Shown: one piece after another, positions 37,557 to 46,844 of the stretch | Layout: every line of letters starts with the position of its first letter | Position numbering within the stretch: the stretch's first letter is position 1 | NCBI RefSeq assembly: GCF_029210485.1 | Contig: NZ_JARGET010000023.1 | Span: 86,256-150,255 of the forward strand | Reading direction: 5' to 3' | Source: Hoeflea sp. YIM 152468 | GTDB taxonomy: Bacteria > Pseudomonadota > Alphaproteobacteria > Rhizobiales > Rhizobiaceae | Length of the DNA: 64,000 nt | Notes under the pieces: model-generated | The model's database searches: none | What the model was told of the DNA's origin: nothing | What the model saw: only the letters and a program-made list of their open reading frames with translations | Program-made: the position numbers and the translations under genes

Positions 37557-39890
37557 ATGCTCGGCTTCTTAAAAAAATCACTCGCGACAAAACTCATTGT
37601 GGTGGCAGGTGCCACTGTTGCTTCGGTGCTTGTCGTCTCCAATTATGTCTTGATCTCCAACACCCAGGCCCGCGTCGAAGCGCTGGTGTTCGAACAAGCC
37701 CAGATTGAAGCCAAGGCCATCTCCGCCGACATTGCCGGCGAGATCGGCGGCCTGGCAACGGTCGCGTCCACCGTGGCGGCAATCTCCGGTCGCGGTCACG
37801 CAGAAGGCGACCTCGGCCGCAAGCCGATCATGAACCTGCTCAAGGCTACATTGCAGACCCATGAGATGGCGTTTGGCGCCTGGTTCGCAGCAGCCGAAAA
37901 CGCCTTTGACGGCCGTCAGGCGGACTTCATTGATAACAAGGAAATGGCCGGCAACGCCAAAGGCACATTCAGCCCCTATTGGTCAAAGACCAGCAGCGGT
38001 GAAATTCACTTCTCCACATTCGAAATCAGTCAGGCCGATGCCTGGTATGCTCTGTCCGCCGCCAGCGGCAAGGGCGCCGTCACCCCGCCCTACCAGGCGC
38101 AGGAAGCTGAAGTCCCGACAACATTGACCTCGATCACCTTCCCGGTGAAGTCGGGAGACAAGCTGATTGGTGTGTCCGGTATCGACGTCTCCCTCGCCTC
38201 GCTTTCCGACAAGCTGTCGAAAATGCGGCCCTTCGGCACCGGTCGGGTGATGCTGGTCTCGCAAGACAGCAAATGGCTCGTCGGACCGACGCCGGACGCC
38301 ATGATGACCGAGTTCGATGACGGCGGACAATCTGAAGTCGAGGCAGCGCTTGGCCGTGGCACATCAAGCACGGTGCGTGATCTTGCCGGTCAAGACGGCT
38401 CCATCGTTCATCGCCTTGTCTATCCCTTTGAACTTCCCGGCGTGAATGCAAGCTGGGTCGTGCTTGTCGATGTTCCTGAGGCAGCCATCACCGGACCGGT
38501 GTGGGAGCAGACCATCATGATGCTGGCCGGAGGACTGATCGTTCTCGGCGCCGTTCTTCTCGGGATCTTTGTCGCTGTCACCCGTATGGTCAAACGGCCA
38601 CTCGACAGTCTTGTGTCCGACGTTGAAATTCTCAGCAACGGTCAGTACGACAGACCGATCAGCGGCCAGAAAAGCATGGACGAGACCGGTGCCGTTGCCC
38701 GGGCGCTTGAAGGCTTCCGCCACCGTCTGGCCGAATCCGATCAGCTTGAAACCCAGGCAGCCCGTGACCGCGACAGTGCCGACCGCGAACGCGCCAACAC
38801 CGAAACCGAACGCACCAACTCTGCCGCTCAGCAAAAGCAGATCGTCACCCGTCTGGGGGCTGGCCTGTCCCGTCTGTCCGCCGGTGACATGACCCACCGC
38901 ATCACCGAGGAGTTCCCGGGCGAATACGCACAACTGCGCGAAGACTTCAACTCGGCCATGCAGAGTCTGGAGCAGACCATCAAGACGGTCAACGCCTCGG
39001 TCGACAACATCACGTCGGGCACCGGCGAGATGAGCACGGCAGCCAATGACCTGTCGATGCGCACCGAGAAGCAGGCCGCAAGCCTCGAAGAAACAGCGGC
39101 AGCACTCGATCAATTGACCTCCCAGGTCAATGCCAGCGCGGAAAATGCCAAAACGGCTGCTCATACCGTGGAGAACACCAACAAGAGCACCAGTGAATCG
39201 GGCGCCATCGTTGAAAAGGCCGTCGACGCCATGACCGGCATCGAACAGTCTTCCCGCGAAGTCAGCCGCATCATTGGCGTGATCGACGAAATCGCCTTCC
39301 AGACCAACCTTCTGGCCTTGAATGCGGGCGTCGAGGCGGCGCGCGCCGGGGAAGCCGGACGCGGTTTTGCCGTCGTGGCGCAAGAAGTGCGCGAACTGGC
39401 GCAGCGGTCGGCCTCGGCCGCCAAGGAAATCGCCACGCTGATCAAGGTGTCAGCCGGTCACGTTGATCAAGGTGTCGAATATGTCGGACAGACCGGCACG
39501 GCGCTCAAGGATATTTCCTCCCAGGTCGATCAGATCAACAGCCTGATCCGCGAGATTTCGCTCTCAGCAACGGAACAGGCCGTCGGCATCAAGGAAATCA
39601 ACCAGGCCATCAACCAGATGGATCAGGTGACGCAGCAGAATGCCGCCATGGTCGAAGAGACCACGGCCGCCAGCATGGCGCTGAACACCGAAGCCCGCAC
39701 GCTGGGTGATCTGGTCGCCAATTTCCAGGTCTCGGGACATGCATTGGCGTCGGATCTGGCTGCCATGGCAACACGAATGCGCAACCCGGCACCGCAGCAG
39801 GCACCGCAACAGGCACCCGCAAGGGCACCGAAACGAGCCAGCGCCGGCGGCAGAGCTGCAGCGGTTGACGCTGACTGGAGCGAGTTCTGA
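37557..39890 (+). CDS. Methyl-accepting chemotaxis protein
   Basis: 777 residues. TM1 is ~residues 12-33; a large periplasmic cache-type sensor follows to ~310, TM2 ~315-342, then HAMP ([25 protein letters not shown]) and a second HAMP-like unit ([22 protein letters not shown]). The signalling hairpin tip, [19 protein letters not shown] (around residue 590), is canonical. The C-terminus is ADWSEF, a WxxF-type pentapeptide that could tether CheR/CheB. AAGGA precedes ATG 37557. Ligand unknown; the position next to homogentisate and valine genes does not prove an aromatic or amino-acid ligand. Confidence 0.94.
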   Translation: MLGFLKKSLATKLIVVAGATVASVLVVSNYVLISNTQARVEALVFEQAQIEAKAISADIAGEIGGLATVASTVAAISGRGHAEGDLGRKPIMNLLKATLQTHEMAFGAWFAAAENAFDGRQADFIDNKEMAGNAKGTFSPYWSKTSSGEIHFSTFEISQADAWYALSAASGKGAVTPPYQAQEAEVPTTLTSITFPVKSGDKLIGVSGIDVSLASLSDKLSKMRPFGTGRVMLVSQDSKWLVGPTPDAMMTEFDDGGQSEVEAALGRGTSSTVRDLAGQDGSIVHRLVYPFELPGVNASWVVLVDVPEAAITGPVWEQTIMMLAGGLIVLGAVLLGIFVAVTRMVKRPLDSLVSDVEILSNGQYDRPISGQKSMDETGAVARALEGFRHRLAESDQLETQAARDRDSADRERANTETERTNSAAQQKQIVTRLGAGLSRLSAGDMTHRITEEFPGEYAQLREDFNSAMQSLEQTIKTVNASVDNITSGTGEMSTAANDLSMRTEKQAASLEETAAALDQLTSQVNASAENAKTAAHTVENTNKSTSESGAIVEKAVDAMTGIEQSSREVSRIIGVIDEIAFQTNLLALNAGVEAARAGEAGRGFAVVAQEVRELAQRSASAAKEIATLIKVSAGHVDQGVEYVGQTGTALKDISSQVDQINSLIREISLSATEQAVGIKEINQAINQMDQVTQQNAAMVEETTAASMALNTEARTLGDLVANFQVSGHALASDLAAMATRMRNPAPQQAPQQAPARAPKRASAGGRAAAVDADWSEF

Positions 39891-39965
39891 GACCGACAGC
39901 GCCGCGCATCCCGTTGGATCCGCAAAGGACGCTGTATTTCTCTGGATCAGAGTAACACACGCAGC

Positions 39966-39994
39966 AAAAAGGGGGGCCATCCGGTCCCCTTTTT
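39966..39994. terminator. Bidirectional rho-independent terminator
   Basis: AAAAAGGGG (39966-39974) pairs with CCCCTTTTT (39986-39994) around an eleven-base loop; the T run serves the chemoreceptor on the plus strand and the A run serves the valine operon on the minus strand. Confidence 0.85.
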
Positions 39995-40006
39995 AACGTT
40001 CCGGTT

Positions 40007-40861
40007 TCACGTCAGTTTTTCAATCATGGCCGAGAAATCACGCCCCTTGCCGTCGCCGGCAACAAACTGGTCATAGAGTTCCGTCGCCCGCGCGCCCATC
40101 GGCGTTTGCGCCGATACACTGGTCGCCGCCTGTTGCGACAGCTTCAGGTCCTTGAGCATCAGCTCGGCGGCAAATCCCGGCTTGTAGCCATTGTCGGCCG
40201 GGCTTTTCGGGCCGACGCCCGGCACCGGGCAATAGGTGTTGACCGACCAGCACGACCCGGACGAGGTCGAGACGACATCGAACAGGCTTTGTGCCGAAAG
40301 CCCAAGTTTCGCGGCAAGTGCGAAGGCTTCACACGTACCGATCATCGAAATGCCAAGCAGCATGTTGTTGCAGATCTTGGCCGATTGTCCGGCACCCGCC
40401 TCGCCGCAATGCACCGCCTTCTGGCCCATGATCTCGAACAGCGGTGCGGCACGGCCAAAGGCTTCGTCACTGCCGCCCGCCATGAAGGTCAGCGTGCCGC
40501 CTGCGGCCCCGCCAACACCACCTGAAACAGGCGCATCGACAGACAGCAATCCATTCGCTGCAGCCAGTTCGTGGGCAGCCTTGGCGCTGTCGACGTCCAC
40601 CGTCGAGCAATCGATGAACACCGAGCCGCTGGAACCGGCCGGCACGATCTCGGCATAGACGGACCGCAGGATGTCGCCATTGGGCAGCATGGTGATCACC
40701 GCATCCATGGTCGCGGCGGCTTCCACCGCTGATCCGGCCTTTGCCACTCCATCAACGCTCACGCCTGCGATGTCAAATCCGGTCACTGCGTGTCCGGCCT
40801 TGACCAGGTTGGCCGCCATCGGCGCCCCCATATTGCCCAGTCCGATAAATCCGATTCTCAT
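40007..40861 (-). CDS. mmsB: 3-hydroxyisobutyrate dehydrogenase
   Basis: NAD-dependent oxidation of 3-hydroxyisobutyrate to methylmalonate semialdehyde in valine breakdown. 284 residues. GFIGLGNMGAPMAANLVKAG is the NAD site, DAPVSGGVGGA the substrate loop, and the catalytic Lys is in KICNNMLLGISMIG. Last gene of the valine operon, before the shared terminator; 47 bases after the hydrolase gene. Confidence 0.95.
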   Translation of the reverse strand: MRIGFIGLGNMGAPMAANLVKAGHAVTGFDIAGVSVDGVAKAGSAVEAAATMDAVITMLPNGDILRSVYAEIVPAGSSGSVFIDCSTVDVDSAKAAHELAAANGLLSVDAPVSGGVGGAAGGTLTFMAGGSDEAFGRAAPLFEIMGQKAVHCGEAGAGQSAKICNNMLLGISMIGTCEAFALAAKLGLSAQSLFDVVSTSSGSCWSVNTYCPVPGVGPKSPADNGYKPGFAAELMLKDLKLSQQAATSVSAQTPMGARATELYDQFVAGDGKGRDFSAMIEKLT

Positions 40862-40908
40862 GCTGTCCTCCCTGCCGATTGTTCCACACCATCGCGGTTG
40901 CAGCCGCG

Positions 40909-41931
40909 TCAGAAACCGATATCGCCGCCCGGCGCTTCAGCCAGCATTGCCGCCACAATGTCGTCCGTGACCTCGTCGACGCTGGCGTGACGCCAGCGCG
41001 GATTTCTGTCCTTGTCGATGATGGCGGCGCGGATGCCCTCGACGAAATCGCCCTCCGAGGCGCTGCGCGCGGTAAACCGGTATTCCTGGCACAGCGCCTT
41101 GCGGATATCATCGCTTTCGCGCGCACGCCGCACCAGTTCAAGGGTGCAATGTGTCGACAGCGGCGACCCGGCCCGGATCGACCTGGCGGTCGCCGCACCC
41201 CAGTCATCATCAGGCAAGGCTGCGAGGATTTCGCTCAGCGAGGCTTTGCCAAAATGGACGTCCGCATGCGCGCGGATCTCCATCAGCGGTCCGTCTTCGG
41301 GGTCTCGCGCCAGTGCCGTGACCGCCGACCAGTCGCCGGTTTCGATCAGCGTCTCGATCAGGCCGGGCCATTCGGCTTCCGGGATAAAATAGTCGGCAAA
41401 TCCGGCATGGATGGCATCGGACGCATTCATCCGGTAACCGGTGACGCCGAGATATTCCCCCAACCGCCCCGGCGCGCGCGCCAGCAACAGCGTACCGCCG
41501 ACATCGGGCACCAGCCCAATCGCGCATTCGGGCATGGCGATTCGTGAGCTTTCGCCAACCACCCGGTGCGAGCCATGCAGCGAGACGCCGACACCGCCGC
41601 CCATGGTGAAACCCTGGCACAAGGCGATGTAGGGTTTCGGATAGGCGGCGATCTTGGCATTGAGCCGGTATTCGTCGCGCCAGAACGCCCGGCCGGCTTC
41701 GAAATCGCCTTTGGAGGCCGTGTCGTACATGAATTGCAGATCGCCGCCGGCGGAGAACGCCTTGTGGCCTTCGGCGTCAATCAGCACACAGGCGACGGCA
41801 TCATCGTCGCACCAGCGATCCAGCGCGGCTTCCATCGCCAGCACCATCTCGTAGCTCACGGCATTGAGCGCCTCGGGCCGCTGCAGCGTGATCTGGCCAA
41901 TCCGGCCGATCTGGCGGATGCGGATACTCAT
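40909..41931 (-). CDS. 3-hydroxyisobutyryl-CoA hydrolase (HIBCH type)
   Basis: 340 residues of the crotonase fold. The block MGGGVGVSLHGSHRVVGES followed by PECAIGLVPDVGGT matches HIBCH, which releases 3-hydroxyisobutyrate from its CoA ester so that toxic methacrylyl-CoA does not build up. The length (over 330) also favours HIBCH over simple enoyl-CoA hydratase. Start overlaps the acyl-CoA dehydrogenase stop (ATGA). Confidence 0.9.
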   Translation of the reverse strand: MSIRIRQIGRIGQITLQRPEALNAVSYEMVLAMEAALDRWCDDDAVACVLIDAEGHKAFSAGGDLQFMYDTASKGDFEAGRAFWRDEYRLNAKIAAYPKPYIALCQGFTMGGGVGVSLHGSHRVVGESSRIAMPECAIGLVPDVGGTLLLARAPGRLGEYLGVTGYRMNASDAIHAGFADYFIPEAEWPGLIETLIETGDWSAVTALARDPEDGPLMEIRAHADVHFGKASLSEILAALPDDDWGAATARSIRAGSPLSTHCTLELVRRARESDDIRKALCQEYRFTARSASEGDFVEGIRAAIIDKDRNPRWRHASVDEVTDDIVAAMLAEAPGGDIGF

Positions 41932-43076
41932 GCGGCACGCTCGGACAGAAGCGCGCGTGAAATGATCACCCGCATGATCTCGTTGGTGCCCTCGAGGATC
42001 TGGTGCACGCGCAGGTCGCGGACGATCTTTTCGACGCCATAATCGGCCAGATAACCGTAACCGCCATGCAGTTGCAGCGCGTCATTGGCGACATTGAAGG
42101 CGGTGTCGGTGACAAAACGCTTGGCCATGGCACAGTACTTGGTGGCGTCGGGCGCCTTGCGGTCAAGCTTGCTGGCTGCCTGCCGCAGGAAGATCCGTGC
42201 CGCCTGCAGGTTCGTTTCCATGTCGGCCAGCCGGAACTGCAAAGCCTGGAACTGGTCGATGGTCTTGCCGAAGGCCTGGCGTTCACCCATATAGGACAGC
42301 GTCTTGTCGAGTGCCGCTTGTGCTCCGCCCAGCGCCGAAGCCGCAATGTTGAGCCGGCCACCATCAAGCCCGCTCATGGCATAGCGGAAACCGGCGCCTT
42401 CGTCGCCGAGCAGGTTCTCCGCAGCAATGACACAATCATCAAACTGCACCTCTGTCGTCGGCTGCGACCGCCAGCCCATCTTGTTTTCCAGTGCGCCGAA
42501 GGAAAGCCCCCTGGCGCCATTCTCGACGACGACGGCGGAGATGCCCTTGGGCCCCTCTCCGCCGGTGCGGGTCATCACCAGATACAGATCGGAAAACCCA
42601 CCACCGGAAATGAACGCCTTGGTGCCGTTCAGCTTGTAGCCCTCATTGGTCCGTTCGGCCCGGGTTCTCAGCGCCGCGGCGTCCGACCCCGACCCAGGCT
42701 CTGTCAGGCAGTAGGAGGCGATCTTGGTCATGCTGACGAGATCGGGCAGCAGCCGCGCCTTCATCTCGTCCGATCCATAGGAAGCCACCATCCAGGTGCA
42801 CATATTGTGGATCGACAGGAACGAGGCCACCGACGGACAGGCCAGCGACAGCGCTTCGAACACCAATGTGGCGTCGAGCCGGGAGAGCCCCGACCCGCCG
42901 TCGGCTTCCGGCACATAGATCGCCGCCAACCCGAGCGAGGCCGCTTCTTCCAGCACCTCGCGCGGGATGGCTTCCTGTTTTTCCCACTGGGCGGCGAAAG
43001 GGGCAATCTTCCCGGCGCCAAACTCGCGCGCCATGTCGAAGATCGCCTGCTGTTCCTCGTTCAGTTCAAAGTCCAT
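41928..43076 (-). CDS. Isobutyryl-CoA dehydrogenase-type acyl-CoA dehydrogenase
   Basis: 382 residues. CLTEPGSGSDAAALRTRAE is the FAD/substrate motif and the catalytic Glu lies in ILEGTNEIMRVIISRALL. Operon context with mmsA, mmsB and HIBCH points to isobutyryl-CoA oxidation to methacrylyl-CoA. AAAGG lies eight bases before ATG 43076, favouring this over an in-frame start at 43118. The enoyl-CoA hydratase for the next step is not encoded here. Confidence 0.92.
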   Translation of the reverse strand: MDFELNEEQQAIFDMAREFGAGKIAPFAAQWEKQEAIPREVLEEAASLGLAAIYVPEADGGSGLSRLDATLVFEALSLACPSVASFLSIHNMCTWMVASYGSDEMKARLLPDLVSMTKIASYCLTEPGSGSDAAALRTRAERTNEGYKLNGTKAFISGGGFSDLYLVMTRTGGEGPKGISAVVVENGARGLSFGALENKMGWRSQPTTEVQFDDCVIAAENLLGDEGAGFRYAMSGLDGGRLNIAASALGGAQAALDKTLSYMGERQAFGKTIDQFQALQFRLADMETNLQAARIFLRQAASKLDRKAPDATKYCAMAKRFVTDTAFNVANDALQLHGGYGYLADYGVEKIVRDLRVHQILEGTNEIMRVIISRALLSERAA

Positions 43077-43136
43077 GGCTATTGCCTTTCCGTCTCTGAA
43101 TTGATCTCGCCGCCGCAACTTCAGGCCGCTTTGACT

Positions 43137-44636
43137 TCACCCCATTGTCGGGATGTTGAAGTCGGCACCGTCCTTGATACCCGAAGGCCAGCGCGCGGTC
43201 ACCGTCTTGGTGCGGGTGTAGAAGCGGAAGGAATCCGGTCCGTGCTGGTTGAGGTCACCAAAGCCGGACTTCTTCCAGCCGCCAAAGGTATGATAGGCCA
43301 GCGGCACCGGGATCGGAACGTTGATTCCGACCATGCCGATGTTGATCCGGCTGGCAAAATCACGCGCCGCGTCCCCGTCGCGGGTGTAGATTGCGGTGCC
43401 GTTGCCATATTCATGTTCCATCGGATACCGCAGCGCTTCCTCATAGGTCGGCGCACGCACCACCGACAGCACCGGACCGAAGATCTCCTGCTTGTAGATG
43501 TCCATCTCGCGGGTGACGTTGTCAAACAGGCAGCCGCCCATGAAATTGCCGTTCTCGTAGCCCTGCAGCTTGAAGTCGCGGCCGTCGACCACCAGCTTGG
43601 CGCCCTGCTCGACGCCGGAATTGACAAGGCCGAGAACCCGGTCGCGGGCTTCGCGGGTCACCAGCGGCCCGAAATCGATATCATTTCCGGCCGTGTAAGG
43701 CCCGATCTTCAGGGCTTCGACACGCGGCGTGAGCTTGTCAATCAGCCGGTCGGCGGTGTCTTCCCCGACCGGGACTGCCACCGAGATGGCCATGCAGCGT
43801 TCGCCGGCAGCGCCATAGCCCGCTCCGATCAGCGCGTCCACGGCCTGATCCATGTCGGCATCGGGCATGATGATCATGTGGTTCTTGGCGCCACCGAAAC
43901 ACTGCACGCGCTTGCCGTTGGCACAGCCACGCGAATAGATGTATTCGGCAATCGGCGTCGAACCGACAAAGCCGATGGCCATGATGTCCGGATGATCAAG
44001 AATGGCATCGACCGCGGTCTTGTCGCCATTGACAACATTGAGAATTCCATCCGGCGCTCCGGCTTCGCTCATCAGCTCGGCCAGCATCAGCGGCACCGAC
44101 GGGTCACGCTCGGAAGGCTTGAGAATGAAGGCATTGCCAGCGGCAATCGCCGGGCAGAATTTCCACATCGGGATCATCGCCGGAAAGTTGAACGGGGTGA
44201 TGCCGGCGACCACGCCCAGCGGCTGGCGGATCGAGTACATGTCGATGCCGGGGCCTGCGCCCTCGGTGAATTCGCCCTTCAGCAGATGCGGCGCCCCAAA
44301 CGAGAATTCCGCCACTTCAAGGCCGCGCATCACATCGCCCTTGGCATCGGGGATGGTCTTGCCGTGCTCGCGCGACAGCGCTTCGGCAAGCTTGTCCATA
44401 TCGCGGTGCAGAAGCTCGACAAACTTCATCAGCACCCGGGCGCGTTTCTGCGGGTTGGTCGCAGCCCAGCCGATTTGCGCCCTGGCGGCGACAGCGACGG
44501 CGTCGGCCATTTCCGCGTCGGACGCCAGCGGAACCTTCGCCTGGACTTCGCCGGTGGCCGGGTTCATCACATCGGCATAGCGGCCTGATGTGCCATTGAC
44601 GTGCTTGCCGCCGATGAAATGGGTGAGTTCTTGCAT
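43137..44636 (-). CDS. mmsA: Methylmalonate-semialdehyde dehydrogenase (CoA-acylating)
   Basis: Converts methylmalonate semialdehyde to propionyl-CoA with NAD and CoA. 499 residues, ALDH fold. The nucleophile is in GYGAAGERCMAISVAV, the NAD site includes ITPFNFPAMIPMWKFCPAIAAGN, the typical MMSDH block, and NHMIIMPDADMDQ follows. First gene of the valine operon, with 60 bases to the dehydrogenase. Confidence 0.97.
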   Translation of the reverse strand: MQELTHFIGGKHVNGTSGRYADVMNPATGEVQAKVPLASDAEMADAVAVAARAQIGWAATNPQKRARVLMKFVELLHRDMDKLAEALSREHGKTIPDAKGDVMRGLEVAEFSFGAPHLLKGEFTEGAGPGIDMYSIRQPLGVVAGITPFNFPAMIPMWKFCPAIAAGNAFILKPSERDPSVPLMLAELMSEAGAPDGILNVVNGDKTAVDAILDHPDIMAIGFVGSTPIAEYIYSRGCANGKRVQCFGGAKNHMIIMPDADMDQAVDALIGAGYGAAGERCMAISVAVPVGEDTADRLIDKLTPRVEALKIGPYTAGNDIDFGPLVTREARDRVLGLVNSGVEQGAKLVVDGRDFKLQGYENGNFMGGCLFDNVTREMDIYKQEIFGPVLSVVRAPTYEEALRYPMEHEYGNGTAIYTRDGDAARDFASRINIGMVGINVPIPVPLAYHTFGGWKKSGFGDLNQHGPDSFRFYTRTKTVTARWPSGIKDGADFNIPTMG

Positions 44637-44800
44637 GGTCCTGCCTCCGGAATGATGATGATGCTTGCACTGTGCGCCTACTGAACTTGATGTTCAACAA
44701 ACCGGAGCGCTCATCCGATGTGCAAAAATCAAAGCCCGGGCCGGCAGCAGAGCGTTCGAAGGCGACTTTGAAGACCCGCCCTGGCGACATCTGCCATGTC

Positions 44801-45826
44801 TCACGCTTTTCCGGACATCACGTCATTGGCCATCTTCGCCAGCAGCGGAACCGCCTTGCCAAATTCCTGGGCGCGCTCGGGATTGGAGGCGTTGCCATCA
44901 AGCGAGCGCTTGCACACGCCCTGCAGGATTGACGCCAGCCGGAAAAACGAAAACGCCAGGCAGAAGGCCCAGTTGTCGACGGCGATCCCGCTCCGCTCCG
45001 AATAGCGCGCCACATACTCCTCTTCACTGGGAATTCCCAAATCTGCCCGGGCAAGCCCGCCCAGGCCGCGAAAACCGCTGCTGTGCGGCAAGCGCCATTG
45101 CATGCACTGATAGGACAGATCCGCGAGCGGGTGACCCAGGGTCGACAGTTCCCAGTCAATCAGGGCCAGCACCCGTTCGCCATGGGCGGAGAAGATCATG
45201 TTGTCGAGGCGGAAGTCGCCATGCACCACCGATACCACGCCGTCATTGTCGGGAAGGTTTTCCCAGAGCCAGTCCATGAGACTGTCCATCTCGGGCAATT
45301 CGCTGGTCTTGCTCGCCAGATATTGCTCGCTCCAGCGGCGGATCTGCCGCGCGAAGTAATTGCCCGACCGCCCGAAATCGGCAAGCCCGGCCGCGTCCGG
45401 ATCGACGCTGTGCAGCCGTGCCAGAACGTCATTCATGCCGTCATAGATCGCGGCTCGCTCGTCCTTGCTGACTTCCGGCAGCGCCGGGTCCCAGAAAATC
45501 CGCCCCTCCACCAGTTCCATGACGAAATACATCCGGCCAATGGCACTGTTCTCGCCCGTCAGCGCATAGACCTTCGGCACCGGTACGTTGTTTTCGGCCA
45601 GTGCCTTCATCACCCGGTATTCCCGGTCCACCTGATGGGCTGACTTCAGCAAAGGCCCCCGAGGTTTGGTGCGCAGCACATAGCGGCCGCTGTCGGCCTC
45701 CACCCGGTAAGTCGGATTGGATTGCCCCGTGTTGAACTTCTCGATCGCATGCAGACCGGAAAACCCCGGAACAAGCTGGCAAAGCTCGTCGGCCAGCGCA
45801 TCCATGTCAAAAGCTTGATCTTCCAT
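44801..45826 (-). CDS. APH-type kinase, ACAD10/11 N-terminal-like
   Basis: 341 residues, aminoglycoside-phosphotransferase fold. The catalytic loop VVHGDFRLDNMIF and the metal motif ALIDWELSTLG are intact, and the segment RKKPRGPLLKSAHQVDREYRVM-like region (here TKPRGPLLKSAHQVDREY) is the hallmark of the ACAD10/11 and LvaA group, which phosphorylate 4-hydroxyacyl-CoA. AAGGA precedes ATG 45826. One base after the SDR stop, so co-transcribed with it; the acyl-CoA dehydrogenase partner is divergent. Substrate is inferred from family. Confidence 0.85.
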   Translation of the reverse strand: MEDQAFDMDALADELCQLVPGFSGLHAIEKFNTGQSNPTYRVEADSGRYVLRTKPRGPLLKSAHQVDREYRVMKALAENNVPVPKVYALTGENSAIGRMYFVMELVEGRIFWDPALPEVSKDERAAIYDGMNDVLARLHSVDPDAAGLADFGRSGNYFARQIRRWSEQYLASKTSELPEMDSLMDWLWENLPDNDGVVSVVHGDFRLDNMIFSAHGERVLALIDWELSTLGHPLADLSYQCMQWRLPHSSGFRGLGGLARADLGIPSEEEYVARYSERSGIAVDNWAFCLAFSFFRLASILQGVCKRSLDGNASNPERAQEFGKAVPLLAKMANDVMSGKA

Positions 45827-45827
45827 A

Positions 45828-46646
45828 TCAGGCGTCCTTGAACAGGCGGATATCATGCTGCACCGACAGCCCGCCATCAATGGGAACTATCGCTCCGGTG
45901 ATGTAGGATCCCGCGCGGCTGCACAGATAAATGGCTGCGCCGGCCACATCATCGGGCCTGCCGATCCGCCCCAGCGGCACACCGGCGCCAACCTTTTCGA
46001 CCTGCTCGTCCCGTGCCGTGGCAAACGCCGTCATCCGGCTCTGGAATGGTCCCGGCGCAAACGCATTGACGGTAACGCGGTGACTGGCAAGCTCTTCGGC
46101 AAGAATTCTGGTGAGATGATGCACCGCCGCTTTGGATGCGGAGTAGGAATAGGCCCCGTCGGCGGCCGGCTGGGTTCCCATGATCGACCCCAGATTGATC
46201 ACCCGCGCCGGATCGGTGTCACGGGCGGCCTTGACCAGCAGCGGCGTCAGATCGCGGGTCAGCGTGAACAGCCCCGCCACATTGACCGACATCACCCTGG
46301 CCCAGGCCGCGTGCGGGAAGTCGGCATAGGGCGCGCCCCACGACACGCCGGCATTGTTGATGAGAATGTGCAGCCTGTCGGTGCGGGAGGTGACTGTCTC
46401 GACCAGAGCAGATACCCCCTCGGCCGTGCCGACATCGCCGCCGAAACCTTCTGCCGAACCTGCCCCGCCAAGGCTGTTGATGTCGCTGGCCGCCTTGACG
46501 CAATCTTCACCCTTGCGGGACGCGATCATCACCCTGGCCCCGGCCTGGGCCAGCCCGGTTGCAATCATCCGGCCGATCCCGGTGGCGCCGCCGGTCACGA
46601 GCGCGGTTTTTCCATTGACGGAAAACAGGTCTTCCAGATAGCTCAT
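45828..46646 (-). CDS. Short-chain dehydrogenase/reductase
   Basis: 272 residues of the classical SDR family. ALVTGGATGIGRMIATGLAQAG is the cofactor loop, NNAGVSWGAP the structural motif, and YSYSASK the catalytic Tyr-x3-Lys. Paired with an APH-type kinase, and with an ACAD gene divergent, it could be the LvaD-like reductase or a 3-oxoacyl-type enzyme; cofactor preference is not decided. Confidence 0.9.
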   Translation of the reverse strand: MSYLEDLFSVNGKTALVTGGATGIGRMIATGLAQAGARVMIASRKGEDCVKAASDINSLGGAGSAEGFGGDVGTAEGVSALVETVTSRTDRLHILINNAGVSWGAPYADFPHAAWARVMSVNVAGLFTLTRDLTPLLVKAARDTDPARVINLGSIMGTQPAADGAYSYSASKAAVHHLTRILAEELASHRVTVNAFAPGPFQSRMTAFATARDEQVEKVGAGVPLGRIGRPDDVAGAAIYLCSRAGSYITGAIVPIDGGLSVQHDIRLFKDA

Positions 46647-46844
46647 GTCCGATCTCTTCCTTTGCCGGGCCTGTCACTTTGTCGATACGCTGTGCGGCCA
46701 AATTGTCCCGGGCAATGATTGCCGCCCGACCGCCTGACCGGTAGCATGGCAAACAATTGACGTGTGCGTAAAGGGAAGAATCAGCCAATTGCTGATTGCC
46801 GGACGCACCGGACACGGGAGAGAGAGTTGACCAGGAGCAAGAGC

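Noticed and set aside
42003..44588. Plus-strand frame of 861 codons opposite the valine operon
   Set aside because: Runs across two genes on the opposite strand whose products are complete and well recognised.
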